From NCBI RefSeq assembly GCF_029893355.1, contig NZ_JARZAI010000029.1, forward strand, positions 1 to 64,000: a stretch of DNA of 64,000 nt. Reading direction: 5' to 3'. Position 1 is the first letter of the stretch; each line of letters starts with the position of its first letter. The notes under the pieces were generated by a model. It made no database searches and was not told the origin of the DNA. It was given only the letters and a program-made list of their open reading frames with translations. This document shows, piece after piece, positions 16,432 through 25,695 of this stretch. Origin of the DNA: Kitasatospora sp. MAA4 (GTDB lineage: Bacteria > Actinomycetota > Actinomycetes > Streptomycetales > Streptomycetaceae). A program made the position numbers and the translations under genes.

Positions 16432-16600
16432 CCCGGGGATCGCTCCCCGGGGGTGGCACCGGCGTCAGCCGGCGTCTTCTCGTTTCAACGCCTCCCGCCC
16501 AGGGCCCTTGCGGGCTCTGGGACTTACGGCTGCTCGGCGAGCGTTTTGGGTCTCCCCCTATCGGGGGCGACCGTCGTGAGCTGCCTTCGCGCCGCGTGCA
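16432..16600 (-). ncRNA. Decayed TnpB right end / omega-RNA-like segment (copy B)
   Basis: It is closely similar to the segment downstream of and overlapping the TnpB 3' end at 23.88-24.04 kb. The same hairpins are kept: CCCGGGGA-TCGC-TCCCCGGG and a CCGGC/GCCGG stem-loop. In IS200/IS605 elements the RNA guide (omega RNA) is transcribed from this region on the tnpB strand. Similarity to the other copy extends out to about 16317, with a 27-bp identical block at 16340-16366. Confidence 0.45.
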
Positions 16601-16690
16601 CGATGTTCGCGGTGCTGTTCTCGTGTCGGTGCACGACCGTGCCGCACGAGGGGCAGTGGAACTTCTCGTGCCGGATCAGCGGGCCGTTCA
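16524..16690 (-). pseudogene. TnpB C-terminal remnant (copy B)
   Basis: The minus strand reads K-F-H-C-P-S-C-G-T-V-V-H-R-H-E-N-S-T-A-N-I-V, then R-Q-L-T-T-V-A and a stop at 16524. This is the second zinc-ribbon CxxC and the last RuvC motif of the TnpB at 23.9-25.7 kb, including the same unusual H-R-H-E-N. The upstream two thirds are gone; what precedes (G-L-R-P-H-L-V-H-A-W) is not recognisable TnpB. A relic of an earlier copy of the same element. Confidence 0.75.
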
Positions 16691-16823
16691 ACGAGGCCGG
16701 TGCCTGATGCGGCTCCCACAGCCAGGCGTGGACCAGGTGCGGTCGCAGACCGCGCAGGTGCGCCTCGTCGCCGGCCCAGTCCACGGCTTCCTCCGCGCCG
16801 GCTGGGTCGGCGGATCCCCGGGG

Positions 16824-17702
16824 TCAGACCGGCGTCGGCACGGTGATGACGGGGCATCGGGCATGGTGCAGGACGCCCTGCCCGACGGAGCCGAGAAGCA
16901 TTCCGGTGAAGCCGCCCAGACCGCGCGTGCCGACCACGAGTGCGAGGGCGTGCGTGGAGGCTTCGGCCAGGACGGCCACCGGGTGGCCGCGCAACACCTC
17001 GTGCGTCAGCTCCACGTCGGGGTGGGTCTCCCGGCGTCCGGCCGCAATCTCCGCCAGGACCCGGCGGCTGTCCTGCTCGGCCTGGTGTTCGTCGACCCAA
17101 TCGGGATGCGAGGGGTGGAGAGCGAGGATCGCGCGCAGCCCGGCGCCGCGCAGGGCCGCGGCGTCGAAGGCGTAGTCCACGGCGGCCTGCGACGCCGGGC
17201 TGCCGTCCACCCCGACGACGAAGTACGGCGGTTGCTGGGTGCTGTGCTCCGGGTCCCGGACGACCACCACCGGGCAGCACGCGTGGGCGATCGACGCCAC
17301 CGCCACCGATCCGGCGGTGAACAGTTCACGGGCCGCGGTGAGTCGTCGGGAACCGAGGACGAGCAGCGTCGCCCCGGTGGACTGCTCATGCAGGACGTCG
17401 GCCGGCTCGCCGTCCACCGGCCGGGTGGTGACCGGGAGTGCGGGGTGGCGCTCGGCGACGAACCGGGCGGCTTCCGCAAGGGTCTGCTCGCCGGCGGCGC
17501 GCAGGTGGTTGGTCTTCTCCTGTAGTTCGGGCCAGGTCATGGACCAGTTGCCCGCGCGGGTCGCCAGCCTGCAGGCCAGCACCAGGTGCAGAGGCAGGTG
17601 GCGGCGGTCGGCCTCGTCGGCGGCCCAGGCGAGGAGAAGCCGGCTGGGCTGGTCGGGGTCGACTCCCGCGACGACCGGGTGCTGTCCGTCGGCCTTCATC
17701 AT
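16824..17702 (-). CDS. Universal stress protein, two UspA domains
   Basis: A 292-residue cytoplasmic tandem UspA protein. Domain 1 (about residues 8-145) starts V-V-A-G-V-D-P-D-Q-P and ends V-L-G-S-R-R-L, lacking a full ATP loop. Domain 2 (about 155-290) starts F-V-V-G-V-D-G-S-P-A-S and ends with the nucleotide-binding motif G-T-R-G-L-G-G-F-x-G-x-L-L-G-S-V. Tandem Usps are induced by starvation, hypoxia or redox stress. The first of two adjacent ATG codons (17702, 17699) is taken as start. An MBL fragment lies upstream and the MgtA pump is divergent beyond that. Confidence 0.88.
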   Translation of the reverse strand: MMKADGQHPVVAGVDPDQPSRLLLAWAADEADRRHLPLHLVLACRLATRAGNWSMTWPELQEKTNHLRAAGEQTLAEAARFVAERHPALPVTTRPVDGEPADVLHEQSTGATLLVLGSRRLTAARELFTAGSVAVASIAHACCPVVVVRDPEHSTQQPPYFVVGVDGSPASQAAVDYAFDAAALRGAGLRAILALHPSHPDWVDEHQAEQDSRRVLAEIAAGRRETHPDVELTHEVLRGHPVAVLAEASTHALALVVGTRGLGGFTGMLLGSVGQGVLHHARCPVITVPTPV

Positions 17703-17889
17703 CGAGTCCCATCGCAGGTGGAGGGCCCAACCCAGCCTCCGGCCCGGTGGAGCGGACACGTGCGTGAGCCGGGGAGCGTCGGGGGCAGGAGCATGCGGAC
17801 GCTGCGGGGGCAGCGGCCTTCTCCTGCCAGCATCCCCCGCCGAGCGCGTTCGAGCCTGGGGGAACGTTCGCCATGACACGAGCCCGTTC

Positions 17890-18378
17890 CGAGACGATCA
17901 CCGAGGGGACGTCCGAGTGCCGGATCGCGATCGACTCCTGGGTCGAGCGGGCCGTGGTGAAGGGCGCCGGGTCCAGGGCCGCCGTGCCCGTCAGTTCGGG
18001 CCGAAGCTCCGGGGAGCCGTCGGCGATCGCGTTGCGGTAGATCTGGAGGGCGGCCAGTGCCATCGGGCTGCCCGCGTACACCGGCACATGGGCGGGCAGT
18101 CGGCCCGAGCGGCGCAGTTCGGCGATTTCGTGCAGCACAACCTCGGTGCGGTCCACCGCGAAGGAGGGGATGAGGACGGAGCCGCCCCTGGCCAGCGCCC
18201 GCTCCACGGCCTCGGCGAAGCGCACGCGCGAGCCCCGCTCGTCGTGGTGCCGGTTGCCGTAGGTCGACTCCACCAGCAGCACGTCCGCACCGGTGAACGG
18301 CTCGGGCGGGCGCAGCAGCGGGTGGACCGAGCGGCCGAGGTCGCCGCTGGTGGCGACGGTGTGGCCCTCCTCCAGTCA
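17890..18378 (-). pseudogene. MBL-fold / beta-CASP RNase-like protein, internal fragment
   Basis: The minus strand reads T-V-A-T-S-G-D-L-G-R-S-V, D-V-L-L-V-E-S-T-Y-G-N-R-H-H, G-G-S-V-L-I-P-S-F-A-V-D-R-T-E-V and V-Y-A-G-S-P-M-A, the middle of a metallo-beta-lactamase/beta-CASP protein (RNase J/CPSF73-like). The HxHxDH zinc site at the front and the final histidine motifs are both missing. The open frame continues into unrelated sequence at its 3' side. Non-functional. Confidence 0.75.
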
Positions 18379-18577
18379 CCGACGGTATGGGGCGGTCGAT
18401 CCATGCGATGCTGGAGGCACGTAGCGCGCTCGGGTCTGTTCGGACTTCGTGCCCTCGCCGGGCGTGACGTGTGCCCGAAGGCGGCGATCTGTATGACGCA
18501 GCACCAGGCCCTCGCACCCCGACCCATGACCTTCGCGTGCTGATCGCAGTGCTCCGAGCGGGCCAGGACCACCCGCG

Positions 18578-21283
18578 GTGAGTGTCTCCGCTCCGGTGCA
18601 ACAACCCGCGCCCGTGGACGGGGTGGCGGCCGCGGCGACGCTACCGGGGGCCGATGTCCTTCGCGGGCTCGGCGTCACCACCGAGGCAGGATTGAGCGGC
18701 GAGGAAGTCGCCCGGCGGCAGGCGCAGTTCGGCCCCAACGCGGTCTCCTCGCACCGGGCCCGGTTCTTCCCCGTGCTCTGGCACCAGCTGCGTTCCCCGT
18801 TGCTCGGTCTGTTGCTGGGTGCCGCCGTGGCGTCGTTCCTGGTGGGCGAGCGCAGTGACGCCGTGATCATCGGGGTGATCGTCGCCGTGTCGGTCGGGCT
18901 CGGTTTCGTCAACGAGTACCGGGCCGAGAAGGCCGCCGAGGCGCTGCACTCGCAGATCCACCACAAGACGGTGGTGGTGCGCGACGGGCGCGCCACGTCG
19001 GTGGACGTCACCGCGCTGGTCCCCGGCGACCTGGTGGAGCTGCACCTCGGGGACGTCATCCCCGCCGATCTGCGGCTGCTGGAGCTCACCGGACTGGAGT
19101 GCGACGAATCGGTGCTGACCGGCGAGTCGCTGCCGGTCGACAAGGACACCGCCGCCGTCCCGGCCGGGACCGCGCTGGCCGAGCTGACCGGGTGCGCCCT
19201 GATGGGCACCATCGTCCGCACCGGCAGCGCCCGAGGCGTCGTGGTGTCCACCGGCACGGGCACCGAGTTCGGCAAGATCGCCGCCGGTCTCGGCACGCAC
19301 CAGCTCGACACCGAGTTCCAGGTCGGCCTTCGCCGCTTCTCGCTGCTGCTCGTCTACGTCGCGGGCGCGCTCACCACCTCGATCTTCGTGATCAACGTGG
19401 CGCTGCACAAGCCGATCATCGACGCGCTGCTGTTCTCGCTGGCCATCGCGGTCGGCATCACCCCGCAGCTGCTGCCCGCCGTCGTCTCCACCAGTCTGGC
19501 CGCCGGCTCGCGGCGGATGAGCCGCCGCAAGGTCCTGGTCAAGCGATTGGTCTGCATCGAGGACCTCGGCGACGTCGACGTCCTGTTCACCGACAAGACC
19601 GGCACCCTCACCCTGGGCCGGATCGACTACATGCGCGCCGTGTCCGCCGGCGGCGACGACCCCGGCAGGGTGCTGCGCTGGGGGCTGCTCTGCACCGAGA
19701 ACGCCGCCCGGGACGAGCAGGACGTCGGCGGAAACCCGCTCGACCAGGCCCTGTGGCGATCACCGGCCGCCGCAGGCGAGCGGACCGCGCTGGCCGACTA
19801 CACCCAGCTCGCGGTGCTGCCCTTCGACCACGAGCGCCGCATGATCTCCGTCCTGGTGCGCGACGCGTCCGGCGTGTCGACGCTGGTCACCAAGGGCGCG
19901 CCGGAGACGGTCCTGGACCGCTGCGCCGACGTGCCGCCGGCTGCCCGAGACGCGCTGGCGGCGGAGTTCGCCGCCGGGAACCGGGTGATCGCCGTCGCCA
20001 CCCGCCCAGCCGTTGCCGGATCATCGGTCATCAGGGCGGCGGACGAGAGCGGCCTTCGCCTGGCCGGACTGCTGGTCTTCCTGGACCCGCCCAAGCCGGA
20101 CGCGGCCGCCGCGTTGGGCAGGCTGGCCGGGCTCGGCATCGCGGTGAAGGTGGTCACCGGCGACAACGCCGCGGTCGCCACCAAGGTCTGCCACGACCTC
20201 GGCCTGGGCGGGGGCGACGCGATGACCGGGACCGAGGTCGACGCGCTGGACGACGCGCAGCTCGCCGAGGCGATCACCAGGACCACCGTCTTCGCCCGGG
20301 TCAGCCCCGAGGCCAAGGCCCGTATCGTGCACGCCCAGCGCAGCAGCGGCGGCGGAGTCGCCTTCCTCGGCGACGGCGTCAACGACGCGCTCGCGCTGCA
20401 CGCGGCCGACGTGGGCATCTCGGTCGACTCGGCCACCGACGTCGCCAAGGACGCCGCCGACGTGATCCTGCTGGAGAAGGATCTCGACGTGCTCGCCGAC
20501 GGTGTGGCCGAGGGGCGGCGGATCTTCGCCAACACCATCAAGTACGTGCTGATGGGCACCTCCAGCAACTTCGGCAACATGTTCAGCGCGGCCAGCGCTT
20601 CGCTGTTCCTGTCGTTCCTGCCGATGCTGCCCTCCCAGATCCTGCTGAACAACCTGCTCTACGACAGCAGCCAACTCGCCATCCCCACCGACAACGTGGA
20701 CGAGGAGCAGCTGCGCAAGCCCTCGCACTGGGACATCGCCTTCATCCGCCGATTCATGATCTGCTTCGGCCCGCTCAGCTCGGTGTTCGACTTCGTCACC
20801 TTCGGCGTCATGCTCTGGGTGTTCCACTCTGGACCGGCCCAGTTCCGCTCCGGCTGGTTCGTCGAGTCGCTGGCCACCCAGACCCTGGTGATCTTCGCGA
20901 TCCGCACCCGGCGCATCCCGTTCTTCCGCAGCCACCCCAGCCTGCCGCTGACCCTCTCCGCCCTTGGCGTGGTCGCCGTCGGCACCCTGCTCCCCGCCAC
21001 ACCGCTGGCCCACACGCTCGGCTTCCAACCGCTGCCGGGGGCGTTCTTCGCCGCTCTGGTTGCCATGATCATTGCCTACCTGGTCCTGATCGAGATCGGC
21101 AAGCGCCTCTTCTACGGCGCGGCCGCCACCACCTCCCCCACCCCGCCGCGCTACGGACCCCACCGCCACCTGCGCCGCCGCGCCGCCTACTTCAGCACCG
21201 CCGACCGCACGCCCGGCTCCGCGCGCGGGCTGAGCGCTGACGGCCTTGCGAGGCGCAGCATGGAGGCATCGGCCGACCAGTGA
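18578..21283 (+). CDS. mgtA: Mg2+-transporting P-type ATPase (MgtA/MgtB type)
   Basis: A 901-residue P-type ATPase importing Mg2+ at the cost of ATP. In order: actuator motif L-T-G-E-S-L-P-V-D-K, the helix before the catalytic site with G-I-T-P-Q-L-L-P, phosphorylation site D-K-T-G-T-L-T, nucleotide domain with K-G-A-P-E-T-V, hinge G-D-G-V-N-D-A-L-A-L, then C-terminal membrane helices with M-L-P-S-Q-I-L-L-N-N-L-L-Y-D. G-I-T-P-Q-x-L-P and the L-N-N-L-L-Y-D stretch fit the Mg2+ pumps rather than Ca2+ pumps. GTG 18578 start. The tail after the last helix is about 60 residues, Arg/Ala-rich. No Mg2+-sensing leader is evident in the 200 bp upstream. Confidence 0.9.
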   Translation: MSVSAPVQQPAPVDGVAAAATLPGADVLRGLGVTTEAGLSGEEVARRQAQFGPNAVSSHRARFFPVLWHQLRSPLLGLLLGAAVASFLVGERSDAVIIGVIVAVSVGLGFVNEYRAEKAAEALHSQIHHKTVVVRDGRATSVDVTALVPGDLVELHLGDVIPADLRLLELTGLECDESVLTGESLPVDKDTAAVPAGTALAELTGCALMGTIVRTGSARGVVVSTGTGTEFGKIAAGLGTHQLDTEFQVGLRRFSLLLVYVAGALTTSIFVINVALHKPIIDALLFSLAIAVGITPQLLPAVVSTSLAAGSRRMSRRKVLVKRLVCIEDLGDVDVLFTDKTGTLTLGRIDYMRAVSAGGDDPGRVLRWGLLCTENAARDEQDVGGNPLDQALWRSPAAAGERTALADYTQLAVLPFDHERRMISVLVRDASGVSTLVTKGAPETVLDRCADVPPAARDALAAEFAAGNRVIAVATRPAVAGSSVIRAADESGLRLAGLLVFLDPPKPDAAAALGRLAGLGIAVKVVTGDNAAVATKVCHDLGLGGGDAMTGTEVDALDDAQLAEAITRTTVFARVSPEAKARIVHAQRSSGGGVAFLGDGVNDALALHAADVGISVDSATDVAKDAADVILLEKDLDVLADGVAEGRRIFANTIKYVLMGTSSNFGNMFSAASASLFLSFLPMLPSQILLNNLLYDSSQLAIPTDNVDEEQLRKPSHWDIAFIRRFMICFGPLSSVFDFVTFGVMLWVFHSGPAQFRSGWFVESLATQTLVIFAIRTRRIPFFRSHPSLPLTLSALGVVAVGTLLPATPLAHTLGFQPLPGAFFAALVAMIIAYLVLIEIGKRLFYGAAATTSPTPPRYGPHRHLRRRAAYFSTADRTPGSARGLSADGLARRSMEASADQ

Positions 21284-21323
21284 GGTGCGTCATGGACCGT
21301 GTCGTTGTCGGTGGCCACCCGCG

Positions 21324-23126
21324 ATGACCGAGAAGCGTCAGCCGTCCGTCGCCGTCAGCCCCGATGAGCTCCTGCTTCCGGCGCGGGCGCGCCGCCCCGA
21401 GGACTTGGTGCGCTTCGCCCTCGGCGCGGTCCTGATCGGGCTGACGCTACTGGCGGCCGACGCCGCCCAGAGCACCGCGGGCGGACTGAACGCCGACGCC
21501 GCCCGCGGGGCCGGCCGGGCGCCGCAGGTGCTGCTGAGCGTCGCCGGATCCTTCTCCACCGTCGCGGTGCTGCTGGTGCCGGTGGCGTTCGTCGGCCAGC
21601 AGATCCTCCGGCGGGACGTTCGCCGGATCGCTGCCGGCGTGCTCGCGGCGGTGCTCGCCTACGGGACGTCCCTGCTCGTCGACCTGTGGGCCATCCACCT
21701 CGCACCGCACGCCGTCCTCGCCGCGCTGACCGGTCCGGTGCCGGGAGGGACCGGTTCGACCGAGCCGGTGCTCAGCTACCTGGCCGCCGTGCTCGCCTGC
21801 ATGACCGCGGCCGGGGTGGCGCAGCAGCCGCGCTGGGCGGCGGCGCTGGCGGTCCTGCTCGGCTTGAACGCCCTGACGGTCCTGGTCGGCGGCTCCGTCG
21901 GCGTGCTGTCGCTGCTCCTTGCTCTGCTGATCGGGTGGACCCTCGCGCACGGAGCGACCTACGCGCTCGGGTCGCCCAACGCGCGCCCCACCGCTGCGGA
22001 TCTGTTCGTCGGCCTGGGCCAGCTGGAGTTCAGTCCGGTGACGGCCCTTCGCACGCCGGGGACGGGAGCTCACGAGCCGCACCACTACCTGGTGGGCCAG
22101 GCGGACGGACGGCCTGATCTGGATGTGGTGGTGCTGGGGCGGGAGTCGTCGGGGTTCGGCTTCCTGCGGAGGGCCTGGCAGCGCGTGCGGCTGCGCACCG
22201 CGCCGCAACGTCGCAGCCTGCTGTCGCTGCGCGGCGTCCTGAAGCAGGAGTCCCTGCTCTGCTACGCCGTCCAGGAGGCCGGTGCCCGCTCCCGGCGGCT
22301 GCTGGCCGTCGCGGAGCTGGGGCCGGACGCAGCCTTGATCATCTACGAACCGCTCTCCGGCCACACCCTTGACCAGCTCCACGACGCCGAGGTCACCGAC
22401 GCGCTCCTGAGGGATACCTGGCGGCAGGTGAAGCTTCTGCAGTCCCGGCGAATCGTCCACCGCAACCTGGTCGCCTCCGCCCTGCTCATGGACGACCGCG
22501 GCGCCGTCCATCTGGTGGGCCTGGAGGACGGCGACGTCGCAGCCCGCGACCTGGCACTGCGGACGGACGTCGCGCAGTTGCTGACGACCCTCGGCCTGCG
22601 GGTGGGTCCCGAACGCGCCGTCGCCGGCGCGTTCGCCGTGCTCGGCCCGGACCGGGTCGGCGCGGTCGTGCCGCTGCTCCAGCCGCTGGCCCTGTCCCGT
22701 GAGACGCGGGCCGCGCTCAAGCGGCACGACGGATCCGGCCCGTCGGACCCCGCCGGCGCCGCGCCGGACCTGCTCGCGCAACTGCGCGAGGAGATCCTGC
22801 GCACCCGCCCGCAGGCTCCGGTGGAGCCGGCCCGCCTGGAGCGGCTGCGTCCACGCACCCTGGTCACCGTGCTCGGCGGCGCGACCGCCGGCTACTTCGT
22901 GCTGCTCCAGCTCCGGCAGCTCCGCCACCAAGCCGCTGCTCGACCACCTTCGCGACCTCGGCCCCGGCTCCGTCCGCCAGATCCTCACCACCGTGGTGCA
23001 GCAACTCCAGGCCGCCCAGGGCAGGGCGGGCATCGCGCTGGCCATCGGGATCGTCCTGGCCCTGTGGTCCGCCTCCGGCTACATCGCGGCCTTCATGCGT
23101 GCCGCCAACAACGTCTACGGCATTGA
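21324..23126 (+). CDS. Truncated polytopic membrane protein with kinase-like domain, frameshifted tail
   Basis: About 535 native residues. An N-terminal membrane region of about 6 helices (V-L-I-G-L-T-L-L-A-A-D, L-L-V-P-V-A-F-V-G-Q-Q) is followed by a pseudokinase-like module: L-L-A-V-A-E-L-G-P-D-A-A-L-I-I-Y-E-P and R-R-I-V-H-R-N-L-V-A-S-A-L-L, where a catalytic HRD Asp would be Asn. This layout resembles membrane proteins that carry a flippase-like C-terminal half. Here the sequence switches near 22925 into a YihY/BrkB gene, leaving a frameshifted Arg/Pro-rich tail to 23126. The native C-terminal half is absent, so activity is doubtful. ATG 21324 start. Confidence 0.6.
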   Translation: MTEKRQPSVAVSPDELLLPARARRPEDLVRFALGAVLIGLTLLAADAAQSTAGGLNADAARGAGRAPQVLLSVAGSFSTVAVLLVPVAFVGQQILRRDVRRIAAGVLAAVLAYGTSLLVDLWAIHLAPHAVLAALTGPVPGGTGSTEPVLSYLAAVLACMTAAGVAQQPRWAAALAVLLGLNALTVLVGGSVGVLSLLLALLIGWTLAHGATYALGSPNARPTAADLFVGLGQLEFSPVTALRTPGTGAHEPHHYLVGQADGRPDLDVVVLGRESSGFGFLRRAWQRVRLRTAPQRRSLLSLRGVLKQESLLCYAVQEAGARSRRLLAVAELGPDAALIIYEPLSGHTLDQLHDAEVTDALLRDTWRQVKLLQSRRIVHRNLVASALLMDDRGAVHLVGLEDGDVAARDLALRTDVAQLLTTLGLRVGPERAVAGAFAVLGPDRVGAVVPLLQPLALSRETRAALKRHDGSGPSDPAGAAPDLLAQLREEILRTRPQAPVEPARLERLRPRTLVTVLGGATAGYFVLLQLRQLRHQAAARPPSRPRPRLRPPDPHHRGAATPGRPGQGGHRAGHRDRPGPVVRLRLHRGLHACRQQRLRH

Positions 23127-23697
23127 CGAGGGCCGCCCGCTCTGGAAGATCCTTCCCGCACGGCTCGCCCTGACAGTCGTCTTCGTCGTGCTCCTCGCCC
23201 TGACCGCTACCGGTGTCGTCTTCACCGGCACGCTGGCCACCGGGACGGGCAAGATCCTCGGGGTCAGCGACAACGCCGTACAGGTATGGGGCATCGCCAA
23301 ATGGCCCGTCCTCGTCATCATCGTCATCGCGATGGTGACCCTGCTCTACTGGGTCGCTCCCAACGCCAAACGACCGAAGCTGCGCTGGATACTCCCCGGG
23401 AGCCTGGTCGCCGTAGCCCTCTGGATCACCGCCTCCGGCGTGTTCGCCCTCTACGTCGCCAACTTCAGCAGCCTCAACAGCACCTACGGCAGCATCGGAG
23501 CCGTGATCCTCTTCCTCCTCTGGCTGTGGGTCTCCAACGTCGCGATCCTGCTGGGCCTGGAGTTCAACTTCGAGCTGGAACGCGGACGTGCCATCGAAGC
23601 CGGTCACCCACCCGAGGAAGACCCTCGCCCCGAACGCCGCGACACCCGCAAACCGTCGCCCGACACCCCACAAGATCACGACGGACCCAGTGCCTGA
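22930..23697 (+). pseudogene. YihY/BrkB-family membrane protein, N-terminally truncated
   Basis: In the other frame after 22925 the sequence reads L-L-D-H-L-R-D-L-G-P-G-S-V-R, G-I-A-L-A-I-G-I-V-L-A-L-W-S-A-S-G-Y, F-M-R-A-A-N-N-V-Y-G and S-S-L-N-S-T-Y-G-S-I-G-A-V-I-L-F-L-L-W-L-W, the family's middle and C-terminal parts with the usual charged tail. The first membrane helices are missing. The open frame reaches back to 22699, but those codons are the out-of-frame end of the preceding gene. Junction deletion between two membrane genes. Confidence 0.75.
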
Positions 23698-23777
23698 CGC
23701 TGTAGCGGATCTTGCTCCGGTTCGGCACCACGCAGGGACTCACCCGTCGGCGCGGGTGACAGGCGTGGTGGCGCGGT

Positions 23778-24040
23778 TGGCGATCTGCCAGAACACGGAT
23801 CGTCCCAGACACACGAAGGACTGCTGTCGCCGTCGGCGTCAGCGGCTCTGTCGCGTGGGTTGTGGTGCTGTTGTGGGACGCCCGGGGATCGCTCCCCAGG
23901 GGTGGCACCGGCGTCAGCCGGTGTCTTCTCGTTTCAACGCCCCCTGCCCGCCGCCCTTGCGGACAGCGGGACTTACAGCGGCTCGGCGAGCGTTTTGGGT
24001 CTCCCCCCTATCGGAGGCGACCGTCGTGAGCTGCCTCAGT
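23778..24040 (-). ncRNA. Candidate TnpB-associated guide RNA (omega RNA) and right end
   Basis: TnpB guide RNAs overlap the tnpB 3' end and run into the element's right end. This interval is the part conserved with copy B at 16.3-16.6 kb. On the minus strand it offers stem-loops ACCGGC-TGAC-GCCGGT (23907-23922) and GGGGA-GCGA-TCCCC (23884-23897). Between 23809 and 23880 the two copies differ much more, which would fit the guide or target boundary. No experimental evidence. Confidence 0.4.
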
Positions 24041-25695
24041 GCCGCGTCAACGATGTTCGCGGTGCTGTTCTCGTGCCGGTGTACGACCGCGCCGCACGAG
24101 GGGCAGTGGAACTTGCTGCGCGAGGAGTCGGAGCTTGGGTTTCGCTCCTTGCACCTCGCGCAGGTGCCGGCGACAGGCTCACCCGGGTCGAGGACGACGA
24201 GCCGCGAGCCGTACCAGGCGGTTTTGTATTCGAGCTTCTTACGAAGGCTGCCCAGGCCGGCATCCAGGAGATGCCGGTTGAAGCGGGCCTTGACCTTAAC
24301 GTTCCTGCCGGGCTTGTCCCGGGTGCCCTTGCCCGAGGCGGTGAGAGCGGTGAGGTCCAGGTGTTCGATCGCGACGTGCGTGAACCCCGTGGCGAGCTTC
24401 TTGGACAGGCCGTGCAGGAACGAGGCGCGTCGCACCGTGATCTGCTGGTGGACGCGGGAGACCCTGGCGGCGGCCTTCCTCCACCGGCCCGACCCCTGTT
24501 GGCAACGGGACAGTGCGCGCTGGGCCTTGGCGAGCTTGGCCAGGCTGTCGGCGAGCAGGCGGGGGTGCTGCACCAGGGCAGTGGTGGGGTCGGCCAGGTC
24601 GAGGGGGCTGGACAGGGCGGCCAGGTAGTGGGAGCGGAGGTCGACGCCGACGAGCCCGCCGGCGCGCTGGCGGGCGGTGGGGCGGCCGATCTGCTCGACG
24701 CGTCCGCCGTTCTCGGCGGCCTTCTCAGCCTGGGCGCGGCTCAGATGCGGGGTGCGGGTGCCTTTGTCGTCGACGTGCTCCCACAGCACGGGAACGTCCA
24801 GCTGCACCTTCGCCAGCACGGAGGCGTACCAGCGGTGGCCGCCGCGGGTGACGGTCACGGACTGGATGACGGCCTGACCGCGGTCCACGAGCCGCGCCAG
24901 GCGCTTGCCGCAGTCGTGGATGCGGATGCTGCCCAGGCCTGGCATCACGAGGCGCCGGTAGCCCTCCAGGCGGATGATCGGCCTCTTCACGTCGTGGAAG
25001 AGAGCGAACGATTCTGCTTGGCCCTTCTTCTTGAACCGGGGGTATCCATGGCGGCGGCCGGCGCGGCGGCCGCCGAGCGAGTCTTGCCAGTACTTCCAGG
25101 CGACCTGCGCGCGGTCGAAGCCGGAGGTGAAGCAGTACACGTTGACCTCGGTCCACCAGGGGCTGCCGCCCTCCTCCCTGGGCCGGTCCCGCTCCATGCG
25201 CCACAGGGCGCTGGTGTCGGTGGCGGTCGGTGTGCGGAATCCGGCGCTGAACGCCTCGGCCTTGAGCGCGTTCACCGTGGCACGGGCCTCGGCCAGAAGC
25301 GCGCGCTCGCCGTCCGTGCCGGCAGCGTCAACGCGGACAGCGGCCAGTCGGTGGGCGAGAGCTTCCTGCCCGGCCGGCGGCTGCATCGCAGGCAAGGGCT
25401 GCTTGCCGGTGACGGTGAGCGTGAGGCTCTTGCGGTGGTGGTCCCACACCTTGATCCGGTCGGTGAGTTCGGCGCCGTCGGCCTTGATTCGCTCCTTGGC
25501 TTCGGCTTCGCTCAGTCCCGCGTCGAGGTAGGCGGTCCGACGGTCCGCCCATGCCTGGTGGGCCTGGGCCTTCTTGGCTAGGGAGTAGTTGTAGGCCCAC
25601 CGGCAGGCCCCGGCGTAGCGGGACAGGGCGGCGCATTGGGCATCGGAGGGGTTGAGGGCGAACCGGTACGCGCGCAGGACCTCCGTTCCGGGCAT
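23914..25695 (-). CDS. tnpB: IS200/IS605-type TnpB (RNA-guided nuclease family), third RuvC acid replaced
   Basis: A 593-residue TnpB, long for the family. It starts R-A-Y-R-F-A-L-N-P-S (OrfB N-terminal HTH region) and has the RuvC-I aspartate in V-G-V-D-L-R-S-H-Y-L-A, the RuvC-II glutamate in V-A-I-E-H-L-D-L, and the zinc ribbon C-A-R-C ... F-H-C-P-S-C. The final RuvC-III motif, normally D-x-N-A-A-x-N-I, reads H-R-H-E-N-S-T-A-N-I, so the third catalytic Asp is His. No frameshift is visible. No TnpA gene is adjacent, so movement would need help in trans. It may be a nuclease-dead TnpB. A decayed second copy at 16.6 kb carries the same H-R-H-E-N. Confidence 0.85.
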   Translation of the reverse strand: MPGTEVLRAYRFALNPSDAQCAALSRYAGACRWAYNYSLAKKAQAHQAWADRRTAYLDAGLSEAEAKERIKADGAELTDRIKVWDHHRKSLTLTVTGKQPLPAMQPPAGQEALAHRLAAVRVDAAGTDGERALLAEARATVNALKAEAFSAGFRTPTATDTSALWRMERDRPREEGGSPWWTEVNVYCFTSGFDRAQVAWKYWQDSLGGRRAGRRHGYPRFKKKGQAESFALFHDVKRPIIRLEGYRRLVMPGLGSIRIHDCGKRLARLVDRGQAVIQSVTVTRGGHRWYASVLAKVQLDVPVLWEHVDDKGTRTPHLSRAQAEKAAENGGRVEQIGRPTARQRAGGLVGVDLRSHYLAALSSPLDLADPTTALVQHPRLLADSLAKLAKAQRALSRCQQGSGRWRKAAARVSRVHQQITVRRASFLHGLSKKLATGFTHVAIEHLDLTALTASGKGTRDKPGRNVKVKARFNRHLLDAGLGSLRKKLEYKTAWYGSRLVVLDPGEPVAGTCARCKERNPSSDSSRSKFHCPSCGAVVHRHENSTANIVDAALRQLTTVASDRGETQNARRAAVSPAVRKGGGQGALKREDTG

